This document shows, in pieces, positions 37,590 through 50,569 of a DNA stretch of 64,000 bases. The stretch comes from Lycorma delicatula (lineage: Eukaryota > Arthropoda > Insecta > Hemiptera > Fulgoridae): NCBI RefSeq assembly GCF_047948215.1, contig NC_134461.1:85804245-85868244 (forward strand), given 5' to 3'. The position numbers and the translations under genes were made by a program. Below the pieces are notes generated by a model. It made no database searches. It was not told the DNA's origin and saw only the letters and a program-made list of their open reading frames with translations. The stretch's first letter is position 1, and each line of letters opens with the position of its first letter.

Positions 37590-37679
37590 ATGTGTCAGAG
37601 TAGATATGTTATGAGTATCTACTCTGAGACATAATCAAGAAATATATAATTATTACAAGAAATATATAATTTCTTGTAA
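37590..37679. repeat. Two adjacent hairpins
   Basis: Hairpin 1: arms 37590-37606 and 37616-37632 match at 16 of 17 positions with a 9-base loop (core cagagtagata). Hairpin 2: arms ttacaagaaat (37653-37663) and atttcttgtaa (37669-37679). Between them, caagaaatatataatt is repeated directly with a 20-bp offset. Confidence 0.85.
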
Positions 37680-37680
37680 C

Positions 37681-38439
37681 GGTTTTTGATTATTATTTTA
37701 CATCTTTGTTTATGCATTACGATGTAAATAATTGTGAAAAAAAATAGTGTTGCTACATATAAAATAAATCATCAAGAAGCCATTTAAAAATAATTGAACT
37801 TTTTTCTATTAAAACATACTTTATAATTTTTATTAAAAAATTTTACAAGTGAATGTTATTGTATTTTAATAACCACATAATAAAAAAAATAAGCTTTAAT
37901 TGTTGTCTTATAGACTAGCAATATTTGTACAGTATGTAATAATTCATATATTGAATTTTACAATATATTTCTACTACTATGAATCCGAAGAAGGATATGG
38001 ACGTTTAGTAACAAATGCCCGCGTTCAAACTAACACTCTTTACAAATCAGTTATACTATACATCTTTATTAACGCAAACAAGATTGGAAAAATAAATAAA
38101 ATAAGTGAAAATGATACAAAAAAAGAAGTATTTTTGCTTCTGATAAATAATTGCGGCAGAATTTTTGTTACATATTTGACAAAGGGCACAACTGTTTGAG
38201 TTTAAAAAAGTCTATTATTATTTTTACTCAGGTCGACTAAAACAAAAAACAGACATCTCTGTTATTCCTGTTAAACAATCTTTCTGTGCAATTTAATATT
38301 TTTTGATGTGAAATCTGGCATCTTGAATAAAGAAAATTATAAAAAACACAAAAAAAAAACAACAAAATCAAAGATAGCAAGATTAATACATTCCAAGACT
38401 CATAAGAGAAGCATCATTTTACACGACTACCCAAAAAAA
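37681..38439. other. AT-rich stretch; one unassigned 99-codon frame
   Basis: The frame at 37900-38199 (plus) has a slightly less biased middle (EEGYGRLVTNARVQ) but no recognised domain, no splice context I can defend and AT-rich surroundings. I do not call it a gene. Confidence 0.4.
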
Positions 38440-38500
38440 AATCCCCACGTTGGAATGCTTACGTTACCGGGAGTGTCATAGGCTATAGAAATATGTATAT
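38440..38500 (+). repeat. Dispersed repeat R7, fragment
   Basis: ccacgttggaatgcttacgt followed by accgggagtgtcataggcta matches 39245-39285. The motif resembles internal parts of Helitron-type elements. Confidence 0.6.
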
Positions 38501-38819
38501 GTATTTATACACACACGCGCGCACTATCGCACACACACGAGAATAAGTAGTGGAGATTTGCCGGTTAAAGCACGAATTTTAATGCACTGAAGTAATGAAC
38601 TGTGAACTGTGAATCTCTATCACTGTATTAGCTGAGATTGAACTGAATGATTCGACTCAATTGAATAAATAATATTAAAAAAATAATACAATTAAAGTTA
38701 CGTTAAATAAAATAAAATAATACTAAATAAATTAAAACATATCCGTTTTATAATAACGGGGTTCCCGTAAGGACTGCGTGTGAGGCTAGAGCGATAAGGT
38801 GATGCAAGCACCTCGTGCG

Positions 38820-39040
38820 AGGCATCTTTTTTTTCTTTTTCTGTTTAGCCTACGGAACCACCGTAAAATATTACTTCAGAGAATGAATGAGGATGATACG
38901 TGTGAATGAAAATGGAATGTATGCAGTTTTGTACAGTTTCAGGTTGACCAATCCTGAGATGTATGATTAATTGAATTTCAAACACCAAAGAACATCGATA
39001 TCCACTATCTAGTATTCAAATCCGTATAAAAGGCATCTTT
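38820..39040 (-). mobile_element. SINE-2 copy, 5'-truncated, with target-site duplication
   Basis: The minus strand begins at cttttatacggatttgaata (head missing) and runs to a T-rich (tail) edge at 38830-38842. An exact 10-bp duplication aggcatcttt flanks it (38820-38829 and 39031-39040), so the truncation happened during insertion rather than by later decay. Confidence 0.87.
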
Positions 39041-39159
39041 ATTTATGAAAAGGTGTCATTTATTAATGAGATCTGTATATTTTGATTTATGCTAATGACA
39101 TTAATAAAACTGCATTTGTTTACCGAAAACTTGCATAATTTTTACCGAAAAAGGAGTGT

Positions 39160-39303
39160 GTTGTATTTTGGATGGATGTATGCATGTATGTATGCTTGTT
39201 CCACTGTAGCAGCTTAAAGGCTGAACCGATTTAGATGTATCACCCCGCGTTGGAATCATTATGTTACTGGGAGTGTCATAGGATATATATATATATATAT
39301 ATA
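39160..39303 (+). repeat. Dispersed repeat R7, longer copy
   Basis: atggatgtatgcatgtatg, then gcttgttccactgtagc, gaaccgatttagatgtatca, and cgttggaatcattatgttac with gggagtgtcatagg. The layout resembles the 5' portion of non-autonomous Helitrons. It ends in an AT microsatellite. Confidence 0.55.
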
Positions 39304-40066
39304 CGTTTAAATAAATTTCAAAATTTGTTAAAAAATTATACCATACGAAAATACTATATACAAAATTGTCAGCCGCACGCTCTTTAATTATCGTATATTA
39401 AAGAGCATTTTTTTTTTGGCAGTCGTGTTTTTTAATTTTTAATATTTATCTTATGTTTCTTTTCATTCAGAATAATATTTTCCCCCATGTTTTTATACAG
39501 CGTTGCAACTTTACTAAAAAGCAAAAATAATATATATATATATATATAATAATAAATATAGAATAATATATATATATATTATTAATAATAAAATATGATT
39601 TAAAGTAGGGATGCATTTTTTTATGTAAGTATATCTAATTTTGTTAATTTTACAGTTGTTCATTTTTATGTATTTACAAGAATATCATCAGTGAGAAATC
39701 GTTACATACACATAATATTTTTATTAGTTAGCTATTCACGGTTTTTTTTTATGTACTTATTTATTATTAAAATTCAAATTAAATTACAAAATCGTTAATT
39801 TATAACAATAATTTGAAATACATTTGATATAATGTTGAAAATAAGCGGCATGATTACTTATTAATACATTTTCTGTAAATTATATCATATTCTACTTATA
39901 AATTTAATTTATGCAAACGTTTCCAGAATGTAACAATTAGATAAGTCATGAATCAATTAAGGTTAATGAAGGAGATTTTTGGGGCGCCTTATAATTCAGG
40001 GAAATTATATTTTAACCAGTGATCTTTATACGTGAAAAATTTGTGGATAGACCTTAATCGAGGGCG

Positions 40067-40112
<46 letters not shown>

Positions 40113-41949
40113 CATACTCGTTCGTGTATATGTCATTGTATTTTATCATGAAAGAAAAGGAAGAATGTAAAATCATATTTTTTCTGATTGCAAGTCTCTA
40201 GCCCGGTAGACGATTTTAATGTTTTAAACGCCTAAAAGTTTTGAACTTTTTTTTATCGGTAGAACACATTTTTCCTGTAGAAAAGTAGAGTAAAATTTGA
40301 TATCTGATTAATGGAAATTAAAGTTTTATACAAGAAATATAGATCTGTAGGATATTCAAATCATATTAATTCATTTAATTAGTAGATATTTATTTTTTAT
40401 TCAAAAATATCAAAATTCTTCTCTCTTCTCTCGCTAGATGCATATAAACCATTTCCTGGTGTAGGCACAAAAATTTTAAATCAACAATAAAGTTATGTGT
40501 CAACGCAAGTGATGTGCCCAAAAAAATACTGAAAAGTTTTTCAAGTATTTTAATATAAATTTATTTATAAAACGATATACTACGGACCAATCACAGTTAA
40601 ATTCCTATGATTATAAGTTTTAGATGTAATAAAATTTATAAATCATTATTGGGAATCGAACCTTAATAAACAGGTATGATCACTAACTTGTCTTATTATT
40701 TATTATTTTTTTTACTTAACATTACTGTAAAATAATTTTTAATCTTCCTTCATGAGAAAGTTTGTCGGTTAGTTTACTTACAATGGCCTCTCTAGTTTAT
40801 TTAACAACCGACACTATGTTAATCAGGAGCATGTCGTGAAAACACGAGCACCTAAAAACACACACGAAAAAGTGTACGCACGAACAAAATAAACTAATAT
40901 TTCAAACTATAGAATGGAAATCATTTTTACAATATCTGTAGAGAACGATAGAATAATATTTAAACTTTCACTATTAGTGACCAGAAGTGTCAGGTAAATG
41001 ATATAATAATTTAAAGGCTACACTGCTAGATAGGTAGATTTAAAAGGAAAAGTATTGTGGGCAGTTAGATTAATGTATTTTTTTATTACGACTAGTCGGG
41101 CACATAACTTCTTACGTCATGTGCCTCTTTACAGCAACATAAACAGTATGGAAAGGTATAATGATCGACCAAAATTTTGGTACAGTGGTTTTTTAAAATA
41201 TCAACGTTTCAAGAACCTCTTAGTTGAAAAAAAATAATAAATAAAATTAGAGAAATTTCCAGAATATATACGTACGAAAATACGTGTATTGATTTTATAT
41301 TTTGATAGTTTTTGCTTATATTTCGAAAACCCGATAACCAAAAGATGAAATATTTGATTACATAAATCCCGAGTTAATTTTCAACGTCATCGGACAAGGT
41401 GAATTACAATACTTTTTCTATTTTTGCTAAATGGTACTGTACTTAAAATATTATTTATTTTTTAACTTCAATTTTCAAAATTGAAAATCTAGCCGTATCT
41501 AGTACTATTATATGACATAGGAACCATTTTAAAAAAGGGTTCCGTGGAACACGACTAAGATTAAAATTTTTTTTTACAATTTCTGATATTTTATCTGTTT
41601 TTCAAGTTCTACCTATTATTAAATGGTATTATTATAAATGGGGTCCATTTTTTTAATCAAAAATGTTTATTATTTTAGCAATTATTCTTCAAATACGGTA
41701 TAATTTTGATGATAAAAATGTCAAAACATTATTGTTTAATGGGTCAAACGTTTTTGGTAAACATATAGAATTTTTTCTCAATTATACTTTTAACATTGTT
41801 TAATACTAAAGGTAAAAATATCATTTGATCAAGAGAGAGAATAGGACCCAGTTTTTTTACTGAACATTTTAATCCTTTTTCAACATTGTACACAAAAATA
41901 TTGCACAATGAAGTCATTAATAATAGCTACGTTCCGGGAAAGTTCTACA
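39304..41949. other. AT-rich stretch without gene
   Basis: It contains AT microsatellites (39528-39548, 39562-39580, 40068-40112), a hairpin with perfect 10-bp arms at 39379-39406, and a B-box-like ggttcgattcccaa on the minus strand near 40656-40672 without a convincing A-box. No gene. Confidence 0.5.
40064..40115. repeat. (AT)n palindrome
   Basis: A pure AT run of more than 40 bases bracketed by gtc and gac, making the whole stretch self-complementary. Confidence 0.93.
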
Positions 41950-42700
<751 letters not shown>

Positions 42701-44450
42701 ACTCTGCTATAGGGCAAGATGGGAAACTAAAAACCATATGTCGTATTTGAAATAAAAATCTGTCGAGGGAAAAAAAGAAAAAGTTACTTTTAATAAGATA
42801 TTTTTTTATCAAAATATAAAAAAGCTAAAAAATGTCAAAAATCCAAATTTTCACAATGTAGAGTATTGAAACAGTTTTTTTTTTGCAGAAGTTATATCAT
42901 ACTTATAATATCTTAGTTGATAATATAACAATATTATAAATACCTGAGACACATAAAATTCTTCAGCACAATAATAATAATAATAACAGAACTTATAATA
43001 ATAAAAATAATTATTATTAATACCGTCTAATCATTATAACATCTCTATAGAATGCGGATATTTTGCATTTACGCTTATGGTCAGTAATGCATGTAGTATT
43101 TTTATTAACTGTTATATTGGTAATAATAGGATGCCGTACGCCTATAATTATGCATGTAAACAAGTATTTATTATAAATAAGAAACTGCTAGCTTATTATT
43201 ACATCAAACAATTCAACCGAAATTTTATAATTAATAAAGAGATATTCATTTTTAAAGATATTATTCATTAACACTTGTTACAATTAATTAATTATTTAAA
43301 AATATAATTATTATTGCAATATATTAATTAAGATGCAGTTATAAACAATTTTATTAAAATTATTAATAAATATTCTATTTCTGAGATTTCTAGTTGCAAT
43401 GTTTTTATTAACATACTAAAAGTGGAAATATTAACTGAATTCCTAGTTGCTCATACAATACAACTTTAGTCCAATGTATGCAAATGATTTTCTAAACAGT
43501 TGTTTATTAATTGCTGGTACAAATTCAACCCTCCTCATAGAATATCTTATCATTATATACGTAATATTTACTTTTTATTTTTATTTCGGCTAAAAAAACT
43601 CTCTAAAAACTTTAAATATGTATAAATAAATTTTTGAAGAAAGTTTTCATTTTTACTGCTTTTATGAATATGAGTATTTTACTTGAGAATTGCCGAATAT
43701 GAAAAGGACGGTGTAAGAGGTACGTAATGTTACGTCAATGTACCTTGTTTCAGAAATTATTAATTAAATTCTATCAAAATGAAATAAAACAACTACGGTA
43801 AGAAATATTTTTCTAAATTTTAACTAATATCTTTTACCTTCATCATAATTTATATGCGGAAATGTGCAGGTCTGACTAGATTTAAACATTTATAGAATAT
43901 TTATATACGTAAAACAAGGTGTCCTCACTGTATGACTCATCAATGTACACCTCAAACCCCTTAACCAAGGTAGATGAATTTTGGAGGGTACATTTTTTTT
44001 ATAACGTAGGCATCCACTAAGGAAAGATTTTTAAATTCTGTTTATAAAGGGATGGCAAATCTTTTAATGAAAATTCTATATATCAACTGCCCAAGAAGTT
44101 ACAGTTATAAAAACTGATGTTTACACACCCCCTTAAAAATAGAGTTATTCATAATTTATCAAAAATTTAAGTTTAGGGATTAAGGGTGGACCAAAATTTT
44201 GTAAGAAAATTCTAAATCTCTACAATATGTAATGAACAATGGATTGTATACTAGGAAACGATTCCGGTTCACTTTCCTCGCCGTTTTATCGTTCAAATTC
44301 GTTGGGAAATATTTTTATTTTATCGCTCAACTTATTTTTGCCGCACGTTATTATCATTTGATTTTTAGTTATTAAGTTTAATTTTTATTTTCTTAATATG
44401 TACATTGCAATCTGTACAACTAGTGAACGATAAGCAAACCCCCATGGCCC
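42701..44450. other. AT-rich stretch without gene
   Basis: No recognised element. A short ATT/AAT-rich simple-sequence patch is at about 42970-43020. Confidence 0.5.
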
Positions 44451-44690
44451 AATGAAATGAGGATGATAAGTATGACATGTAGTCTTGTACAGACTCAGAC
44501 CGACCATTCCTCAGATGTGTGGTTAATTGAACCCCAACTACCAAAGTACGCTGGTATCCACTGTCAATATTCAAATCCGTATAAAAACAACTAACCTTTA
44601 CTAGGTTTTGAACCTCAGAACCTTCGACTTCGAAAATCAGCTGTTAAGCAACTGACTTATGATTTAACCACTAGAATAGCTCAGTGGGCT
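44451..44690 (-). mobile_element. SINE-2 copy, diverged
   Basis: The minus strand has head gagctattctagtggtt, B-box region gaggttcaaaacc, body acggatttgaatattgacag and ggttaattgaacccc reversed, and ends before the A-rich tail. It is the most diverged SINE-2 copy here. No clear target duplication. Confidence 0.8.
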
Positions 44691-44924
44691 TACTTTTTCG
44701 TTTGGTAATGTTTTTAATGTCTATATAATCCCACGAACTCTAAGTGCAATTCAAATTTTTGAATGTTTGTACATCTGAACTAAAAAAAATTATATTCGAT
44801 ACGGAAAATGTTGTGCCATTTATTGACAAATTCAAAAACTTGAAAATCGTATGATAAAAGATTATTTGTATATATGTTAATTTGTTTACAACTCAGAATA
44901 TATATTATTAAATTTGTTTTTACC

Positions 44925-45130
44925 GACTTTTTGAAGAAAATTACAGTATTACTTTGGTTCGCATGGTGGGAGGAGGATGGAAATGTATCTTCTTTATCTT
45001 TTGAGGTATGAGAAGTACGAAACTGTCACTTAAATTAGTTTCTTTATACATATATATATATATGAATAAAACTTTGTGGCTCAAAAATCTTAAAACTACA
45101 AAATCAATTTCACTGAATTTTAGATTTGAG
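44925..45130 (+). repeat. Dispersed repeat R4, copy
   Basis: ttttaccgactttttgaaga, cagtattactttggttcg, gaggtatgagaagtacgaaa, aaactttgtggctcaaaaat. It carries an internal (AT)n run at 45048-45064. Confidence 0.78.
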
Positions 45131-46544
45131 CGGAGCCAGTTAGAGGTGTGGTACGTTATGATGCTGGAAGTTGGAACGTTGACTTTTTTATCAGCGATAT
45201 CTATTGTTAGAAATATTAAACCAAATTTAAAATATATTAAAACTAAATTAAATTTACGAAAAGTCGATTTTCTTGCGTAGAACTGCGCACTGGTTTATTT
45301 AAAAAATTAAATCTATAATAATATGGCATGATTCGATTAATTTATTAAATTTAATTTCTACATCTAACATAGAAATTATTATTCATGATCAATTGATTAT
45401 TATTAGTTATAACGCCCTTGGACAAGGAAAACGAAAAAAAAAATATGGCGACAAAAAACAAGTTTGGCAAGAGCAAAATCCTTGTAAAAGTAAATAGTAT
45501 AGACAAATTTACCAATATAACAACTAAGATATCTACCTTTAAATTATAGTAGTATTTTAAAAGAAATGTTAGTTTCTATTGAAAACGTTTTCCAGGTAGA
45601 AATTCAAAAAACCACGCGAGCGAAGCCGCGAGCAACAGTTTAGTAAAATAAATTATTTTGAAAATTTATTATAATTTATTTATTAACATTATTATGCTAG
45701 TATTTTTTTATTTACATATTATACTTATTTTCTATGTGCATAATATAATATGAATTGAAAATATGAAACAGTATATTCTTAACTCGTGCAGATCAACGCA
45801 ACTTTCACTGTTACAGACTTCTGGCTTTACTGGTTTCTGACACCGCATAGATGGTCAAAACGAGTCTGTCGGTAGTGATCCCATTAGTAAACTTGGTGGT
45901 ACAGTAAACTAAAATGATAATCTTGTATTGCAAGTTAGATTTATCCGCATCATATCACAACTAAATCATATGCTCCCGAATTAGGAAACACGTTCCAGTT
46001 TATTGCATTGTTAGTCAAACTATTGTACGTACGTAATAACTAATTCAGCTGTGAACTATGTTCATATAAGATTATATGTACGTTCGTGGATTTCCTGGAG
46101 CTCAACATTTTTCATGGTGCTATATTGATTTATGATTTTTTTTTTACTTCAAATATTATTTTATTTATTACGTAATATTTTTGCATAAAATATTTAACTA
46201 TATTACTTTAAATAGATTCAAATTTAGTTGGCATAGATGTCACACCAATTTTGAATTATATCAAACTGATTCATTTAAAGATAATAGTACAATTAACTAA
46301 AAATCTACATGTAACATTGTTTAAATTTGGTTTCGATAACGTAAAACGGAAAAGTAAAACATTACTAAAACTTCTATTTTTAAAGGTAAGAAGGCTCTGT
46401 AATTACGTAAACTAATAATAATAGTATAAAGTAATGCCCTCCCTGATAACTCCTCAATTAAAGGAAAATATTTTTAGAGGTACAGAGCCCCTTCAATGTT
46501 TATAAAAAATTTTCCAAAGATTTTATATATTCCAATTAATTTCT
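45131..46544. other. AT-rich stretch without gene
   Basis: An isolated cgcgagcgaagccgcg patch (about 45607-45622) resembles the GC-rich tag in R6. Otherwise nothing recognised. Confidence 0.5.
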
Positions 46545-47466
46545 CTAGCTAGCCACTCTGACTCGCTTCGCTTGCCCTTCCCGTCTAGCAAGGGGGCTCC
46601 GTCCTCTGGACCCCAATGTGTTCATCATCCTCACGCTTGTGAGAGTAATACTGATAAACAACAATAAAGCCTGTTCGATTTATAAAAACTATCAATGTAT
46701 TGTAATTTAATGAGAGCAAGAACGGAATAAGGAAAGCTGGATATGTATCTTCCCTATTAATCGCAGAACCTGGACAACAGTCCCTTGCTGTTGTATCTTT
46801 CTTAATATCGGGAGGGTATTTATTTGCTTAATTTCGGTTATAATGGTTTTTTACGGACGGAATTGTGGATTTCGTTCCGATCCTTACAGATTAATTTAAA
46901 ATCGTTACTTGGGCTGATCTTTGGAGACTAGCAATATATTTGCGTCTTTCTCCCAGCACGTATCCCCTTTGGTCAGTCCATTGATGGGCTATTGGTGCTA
47001 GCGCAGGGATCCTCCAATAACTAGGGTCCCATCAGGTGGATTCCTGCTAGACCGAAAGGCGCTAGCTTGTAAAGTAGAGGTGAAAATTGAAGGACAGTTG
47101 GTAAATTAAAGTTTTGTAGATTTTTCTTCACACCGTCTTGCATCAGCCTCTTCGCTCTTCCGTCGGGTAACTGCCGGGTCTCTTCTACTCGTCGTCCTAT
47201 CTTCCGACGATCTTCATCATCTTCTCAAAATAGCATAAAAATGTTGGGGTGACTTACAATTTGTATAGGTATCAGAGCCACAGTTTGATCAGAACAGGAT
47301 TCCAAACTTTGAATGATCTGAAGTACGGGGGTTTCAGAATAATCGACTCCCATGTCAAAAATAGTAGTTATCTGGTTACCCGTACGAAGAACGGATAAAA
47401 AGGTATTTTGCATGGTTTTTAGTGGTACCTGACAAACATTACGAGGAGGTGACCGTATTTCGTTTC
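46545..47466 (-). repeat. Dispersed repeat R6, long copy
   Basis: It shares both ends with 31950-32372 but retains a middle of roughly 500 bp that is unusually GC-rich for this window. The minus strand has an 81-codon frame (47470-47225) whose segment IFDMGVDYSETPVLQ is recognisably paralogous to IFKMEADCFETHILR in the shorter copy, which hints at a formerly coding element read on the minus strand. A pyrimidine-rich patch lies at 47125-47225. The class is unknown to me; a 5' part of a non-LTR element is one possibility. Confidence 0.7.
46997..47066. other. Multibranched fold candidate inside R6
   Basis: Outer stem GCTAGCGC (46997-47004) with GCGCTAGC (47059-47066) encloses hairpin GGGATCC/GGGTCCC (47006-47012, 47024-47030; one wobble) and hairpin CAGG/CCTG (47033-47036, 47043-47046). 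A competing stem (46998-47007 with 47043-47050) is also possible. Ribozyme or translational-control roles known in some retroelements are conceivable but unproven. Confidence 0.45.
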
Positions 47467-49915
47467 TCAATTTTATATATTATTTATTTTTTACTTTTAA
47501 CTTTTTTGTGGAACAATTTGCGAACAATATAATCTAAGGAATGGACTTGTATACAGTATTTACAGCTTTTCCATCTGGAGTGTATATATTCAGATTGTTC
47601 CCACAGGAGAAGCGTTTGCCTTTGTGACTTATTTTCTTTTTAATTTAAAATGCATCTTTAAGTGGAAACTGAAGGCGCTTGAAAGTGAAAGGCAAATCTA
47701 AAGGAATGTGCGCCGTATACTGTCGTAATTAATAGACTCATAAAAACCACAACATATATAATAGATTGTATATAATAAAAAAATTTACAAGCTACCGTAT
47801 CGAATTAAACTCTTTTTAAGAATAGTTAAAATAGAGATCATTAGGGATGTATAGATTTGTAAAATAAATTTTAGTACCGTATTTTTAAAACCAAGTAACC
47901 TGAAAATGTTGAGAAATTAAAAAATCTGTGGTCATTTTTTATCTGATAATACTTTCAATTATTAAACATTATAAAATTATAAGCTTAATAGCTAGAATTT
48001 ACACTAGAATAAACACACAATCTGTTTGATATAAGCGTAAATTCTTACACTTTGTATTCTGATGAAAGTAACATTGAATAACAGCTATTTCAAGGGCGAC
48101 TTCTTAACTTAACGTTCCTGTTGAGGTCGATTAATTATTCTAAGGACCAACAAGTAGATACCGTTGTATATTTGTAAATATCTAACGATTAATTTATATT
48201 GTTTTGTGTATCATAACGGGTAATAATTTATCTTATATTGCACAATACATGTAAAAGAATTATTTATGGAGGATAAATAAATCGAACTCAGAATCTAGAA
48301 TTTTACTTTAAAATGATTACGGAAAGTACTACTCACATTAAGCATTCTGTTTATTTCTTTTATACTACAAAAACTATTATTATTATTATTGTTATTATCA
48401 AATGAATAATTTGTATGTAATCATTTATCAGTATAATTCTAATACGACAAGGCGTATCGTTTATCCAGACAAGATAATACCTATCACTTGTTCTATTTAC
48501 GGAGTACTACTAGAGGGAGATAATTTTTTTAAGATAAGTTACTTTTAATATAAAGATAAAATTAGACTACATTTTGTTCGTTACGATAAAAAACAGATTA
48601 CAAAAATTATTGTAATGTATGATATCTTTGTCATGTAAGATCGTTTATATGTTATAACAAAAGGCTGTTTAATTTAATTGAATTGATCATTAAAAAATTG
48701 TAATTTTTATAATTTCGTAATACTAAGACTACAATTTATTCGTAATAAAGATTTTGAAACAAATATAGCAATAAAATAGCTTCTTGTCTTTAGAAAAGTA
48801 ATACATACAATTATATATAATAAATTATTTTTAAAACAGCGTTTATGAGAATAATAATAAATATTACGTAATAAATAATTAAATTAGAAATTACGAAATA
48901 TTATTGAAAGCCATTTCGCTTGCAATAAATTTTATAATGTTCAATTGTCACGAGAATGTATTGTCAACAGTTTTATACAAATAGATTTAGTTTATCCAAC
49001 AACTGGTTTACAAGTTAAATATATAATTGATGAAAAATGGTCTGCCCGATCCGAAAATTTAATGTTACATTACCGATGTATCAACTTGTTTTATTAGTAG
49101 TTTAGCTAATAAAGGGATCTGAATTAAATTTACAACTGACTTTTATTCTTCCTTAAAAAATGAACTGAATTATTACTATTATATTTATATTACGCTAGGG
49201 AAACCATGCTGATCCGCAGTATCAGTAAATAAAATAGCTTAATTTATAATAGATAATTTACTTTGTGGTTTATAATACTTCCTTTCAGACAACATTAGCT
49301 GTGCATTGACCCTTAAATCAATCTCCTCCGTTAAATCTATCAGAGAGCTTAAATACATGCTTTCTGATTGGTTAATTTAAATAACATTCCCTCAAAACCT
49401 TTTTTTTAGAATTAAATGATGTGAGCTTAGAAGTCGATGTGAGCTAATCTGAGAGAGAAGGCTCGGCGTGGTGAGTGTTTTAAGATGCAAGCTTATACCT
49501 TAATTATTTGCTGAGATACGACGGTTTGAGTGTATTTTTAAGAGTGAGGAAATGTTTATATTTCCTCAAAACGTTTGAAGTAATAAAAATTGATGTAAAC
49601 TCATTTTATGGCGGTTAACATGGTAAGTGTTTTAAGAGCAAAATGAATTTTGTGTCTTGATTATTTGCTGAGATATCTCGATTTGAATACTATCGAGGTA
49701 AGGCTTTGCGTATGAGAAAAGCTTTGTTCCGTTAAAACTCCTCTCATAATTGAGTGTGCGTATTCAGCGTCTGCTGGTTACCTTTGGCTAGATGTGATGA
49801 GTTTGTTAAGATCTCATCGACGTCTGTAACTAAATTATTTACTGAGTAACTGCAGAAAACTTATTTTTTCTTTAGTTTTTTTACAGAATTTTATTTTAAT
49901 ATACTAATAATAATA
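47467..49915. other. AT-rich stretch with a local duplication
   Basis: Two related 60-65-bp segments (gtgagtgttttaag...atttgctgagata at about 49470-49535 and its partner at about 49622-49690) lie 150 bp apart. No gene. Confidence 0.5.
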
Positions 49916-50290
49916 ATGTGTTCTGCCAAAAGGCAGGTTTTCACATGGCCGTCCTCCATCCTGCTCGATTCTGTGCCATCAGTTTCATTTTATAGTAACT
50001 TCCTACCATTTTTATATTGTCTACCATTTTCATTCGTCTCCGACCTCTTGCTTTCCTCCCCGTTACAAATCTTTCCAATGCCGTCAACAACAGGCAGTCG
50101 CGTCTCAGTCAATGTCCCAATCAACTGCTTCTTTTATTATTTCAATAATCGACCTCTCTTCTCCCACTCTACGAAGCACCTACTCATTCTGAACTCTCTC
50201 CGTCCAGCTGATTTTTTCCATTATCCTCCAAACTCACATTTCAAAGGCCTCCAATCTTTTCCCTTCTCCTCCCTTCACCCTTCTTAATAG
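49916..50290 (-). mobile_element. LINE reverse transcriptase, C-terminal remnant (LINE-a type)
   Basis: The minus strand gives KRLEAFEM, MEKISWTERV (50222-50193), then VGEERSIIEIIK, then a basic GRR-type patch and an AQNRAGWR-like end. This is the LINE-a tail motif order (EAFEMW, KISWxxxxxNEEVL, REGWR). In-frame stops and frameshifts are present. The 123-codon plus-strand frame over the same bases is its antisense shadow, explained by the low stop density of this less AT-rich DNA. Confidence 0.8.
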
Positions 50291-50378
50291 TCCATTTTAA
50301 TATAAAGATTATATTTTATCATTATTATTTTTCCACAGTTCAGAAAATAAATTTTATAAATAGTCTATTTCATATGGC

Positions 50379-50529
50379 ATTTCTAAGGCTGTTTTCTTTT
50401 TTAAACCTCCGGGTCTACCATTAGGTGTTTACTTCAGAGGATGAGATGAATGACAATTTTTGTAGCTTGTGAAAATGCCATGCCTGAATGGGATTTGAAC
50501 GCGGTACATCCGGATGAATTTCTAAAGCT
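50379..50529 (-). mobile_element. SINE-1 copy, head-truncated, with target-site duplication
   Basis: On the minus strand: start near catccggatg, B-box region cgttcaaatcccattcagg, ggcatggcattttcacaag, cctctgaagtaaacac and tail ggaggtttaaaaaa. The 12-bp flanks atttctaaggct (50379-50390) and atttctaaagct (50518-50529) differ at one base. It lies just beyond the truncated end of a mariner copy. Confidence 0.85.
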
Positions 50530-50569
50530 TGAATAACGTTTAAGGTTGTCTATCGTAGATGAAAAAGTA

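Noticed and set aside
37900..38199. 99-codon frame with a partly balanced composition
   Set aside because: No recognised domain, homologue or splice context; cannot be supported as an exon from sequence alone.
39379..39410. Hairpin followed by a T run, resembling a bacterial Rho-independent terminator
   Set aside because: The window is eukaryotic; hairpins and T runs are frequent here and no transcript ends are implied.
40656..40690. Minus-strand perfect B-box ggttcgattcc as a tRNA gene
   Set aside because: No A-box at the right distance and no acceptor stem; only a possible SINE relic.
49916..50287. 123-codon plus-strand frame
   Set aside because: It is antisense to a recognisable LINE reverse transcriptase tail on the minus strand.
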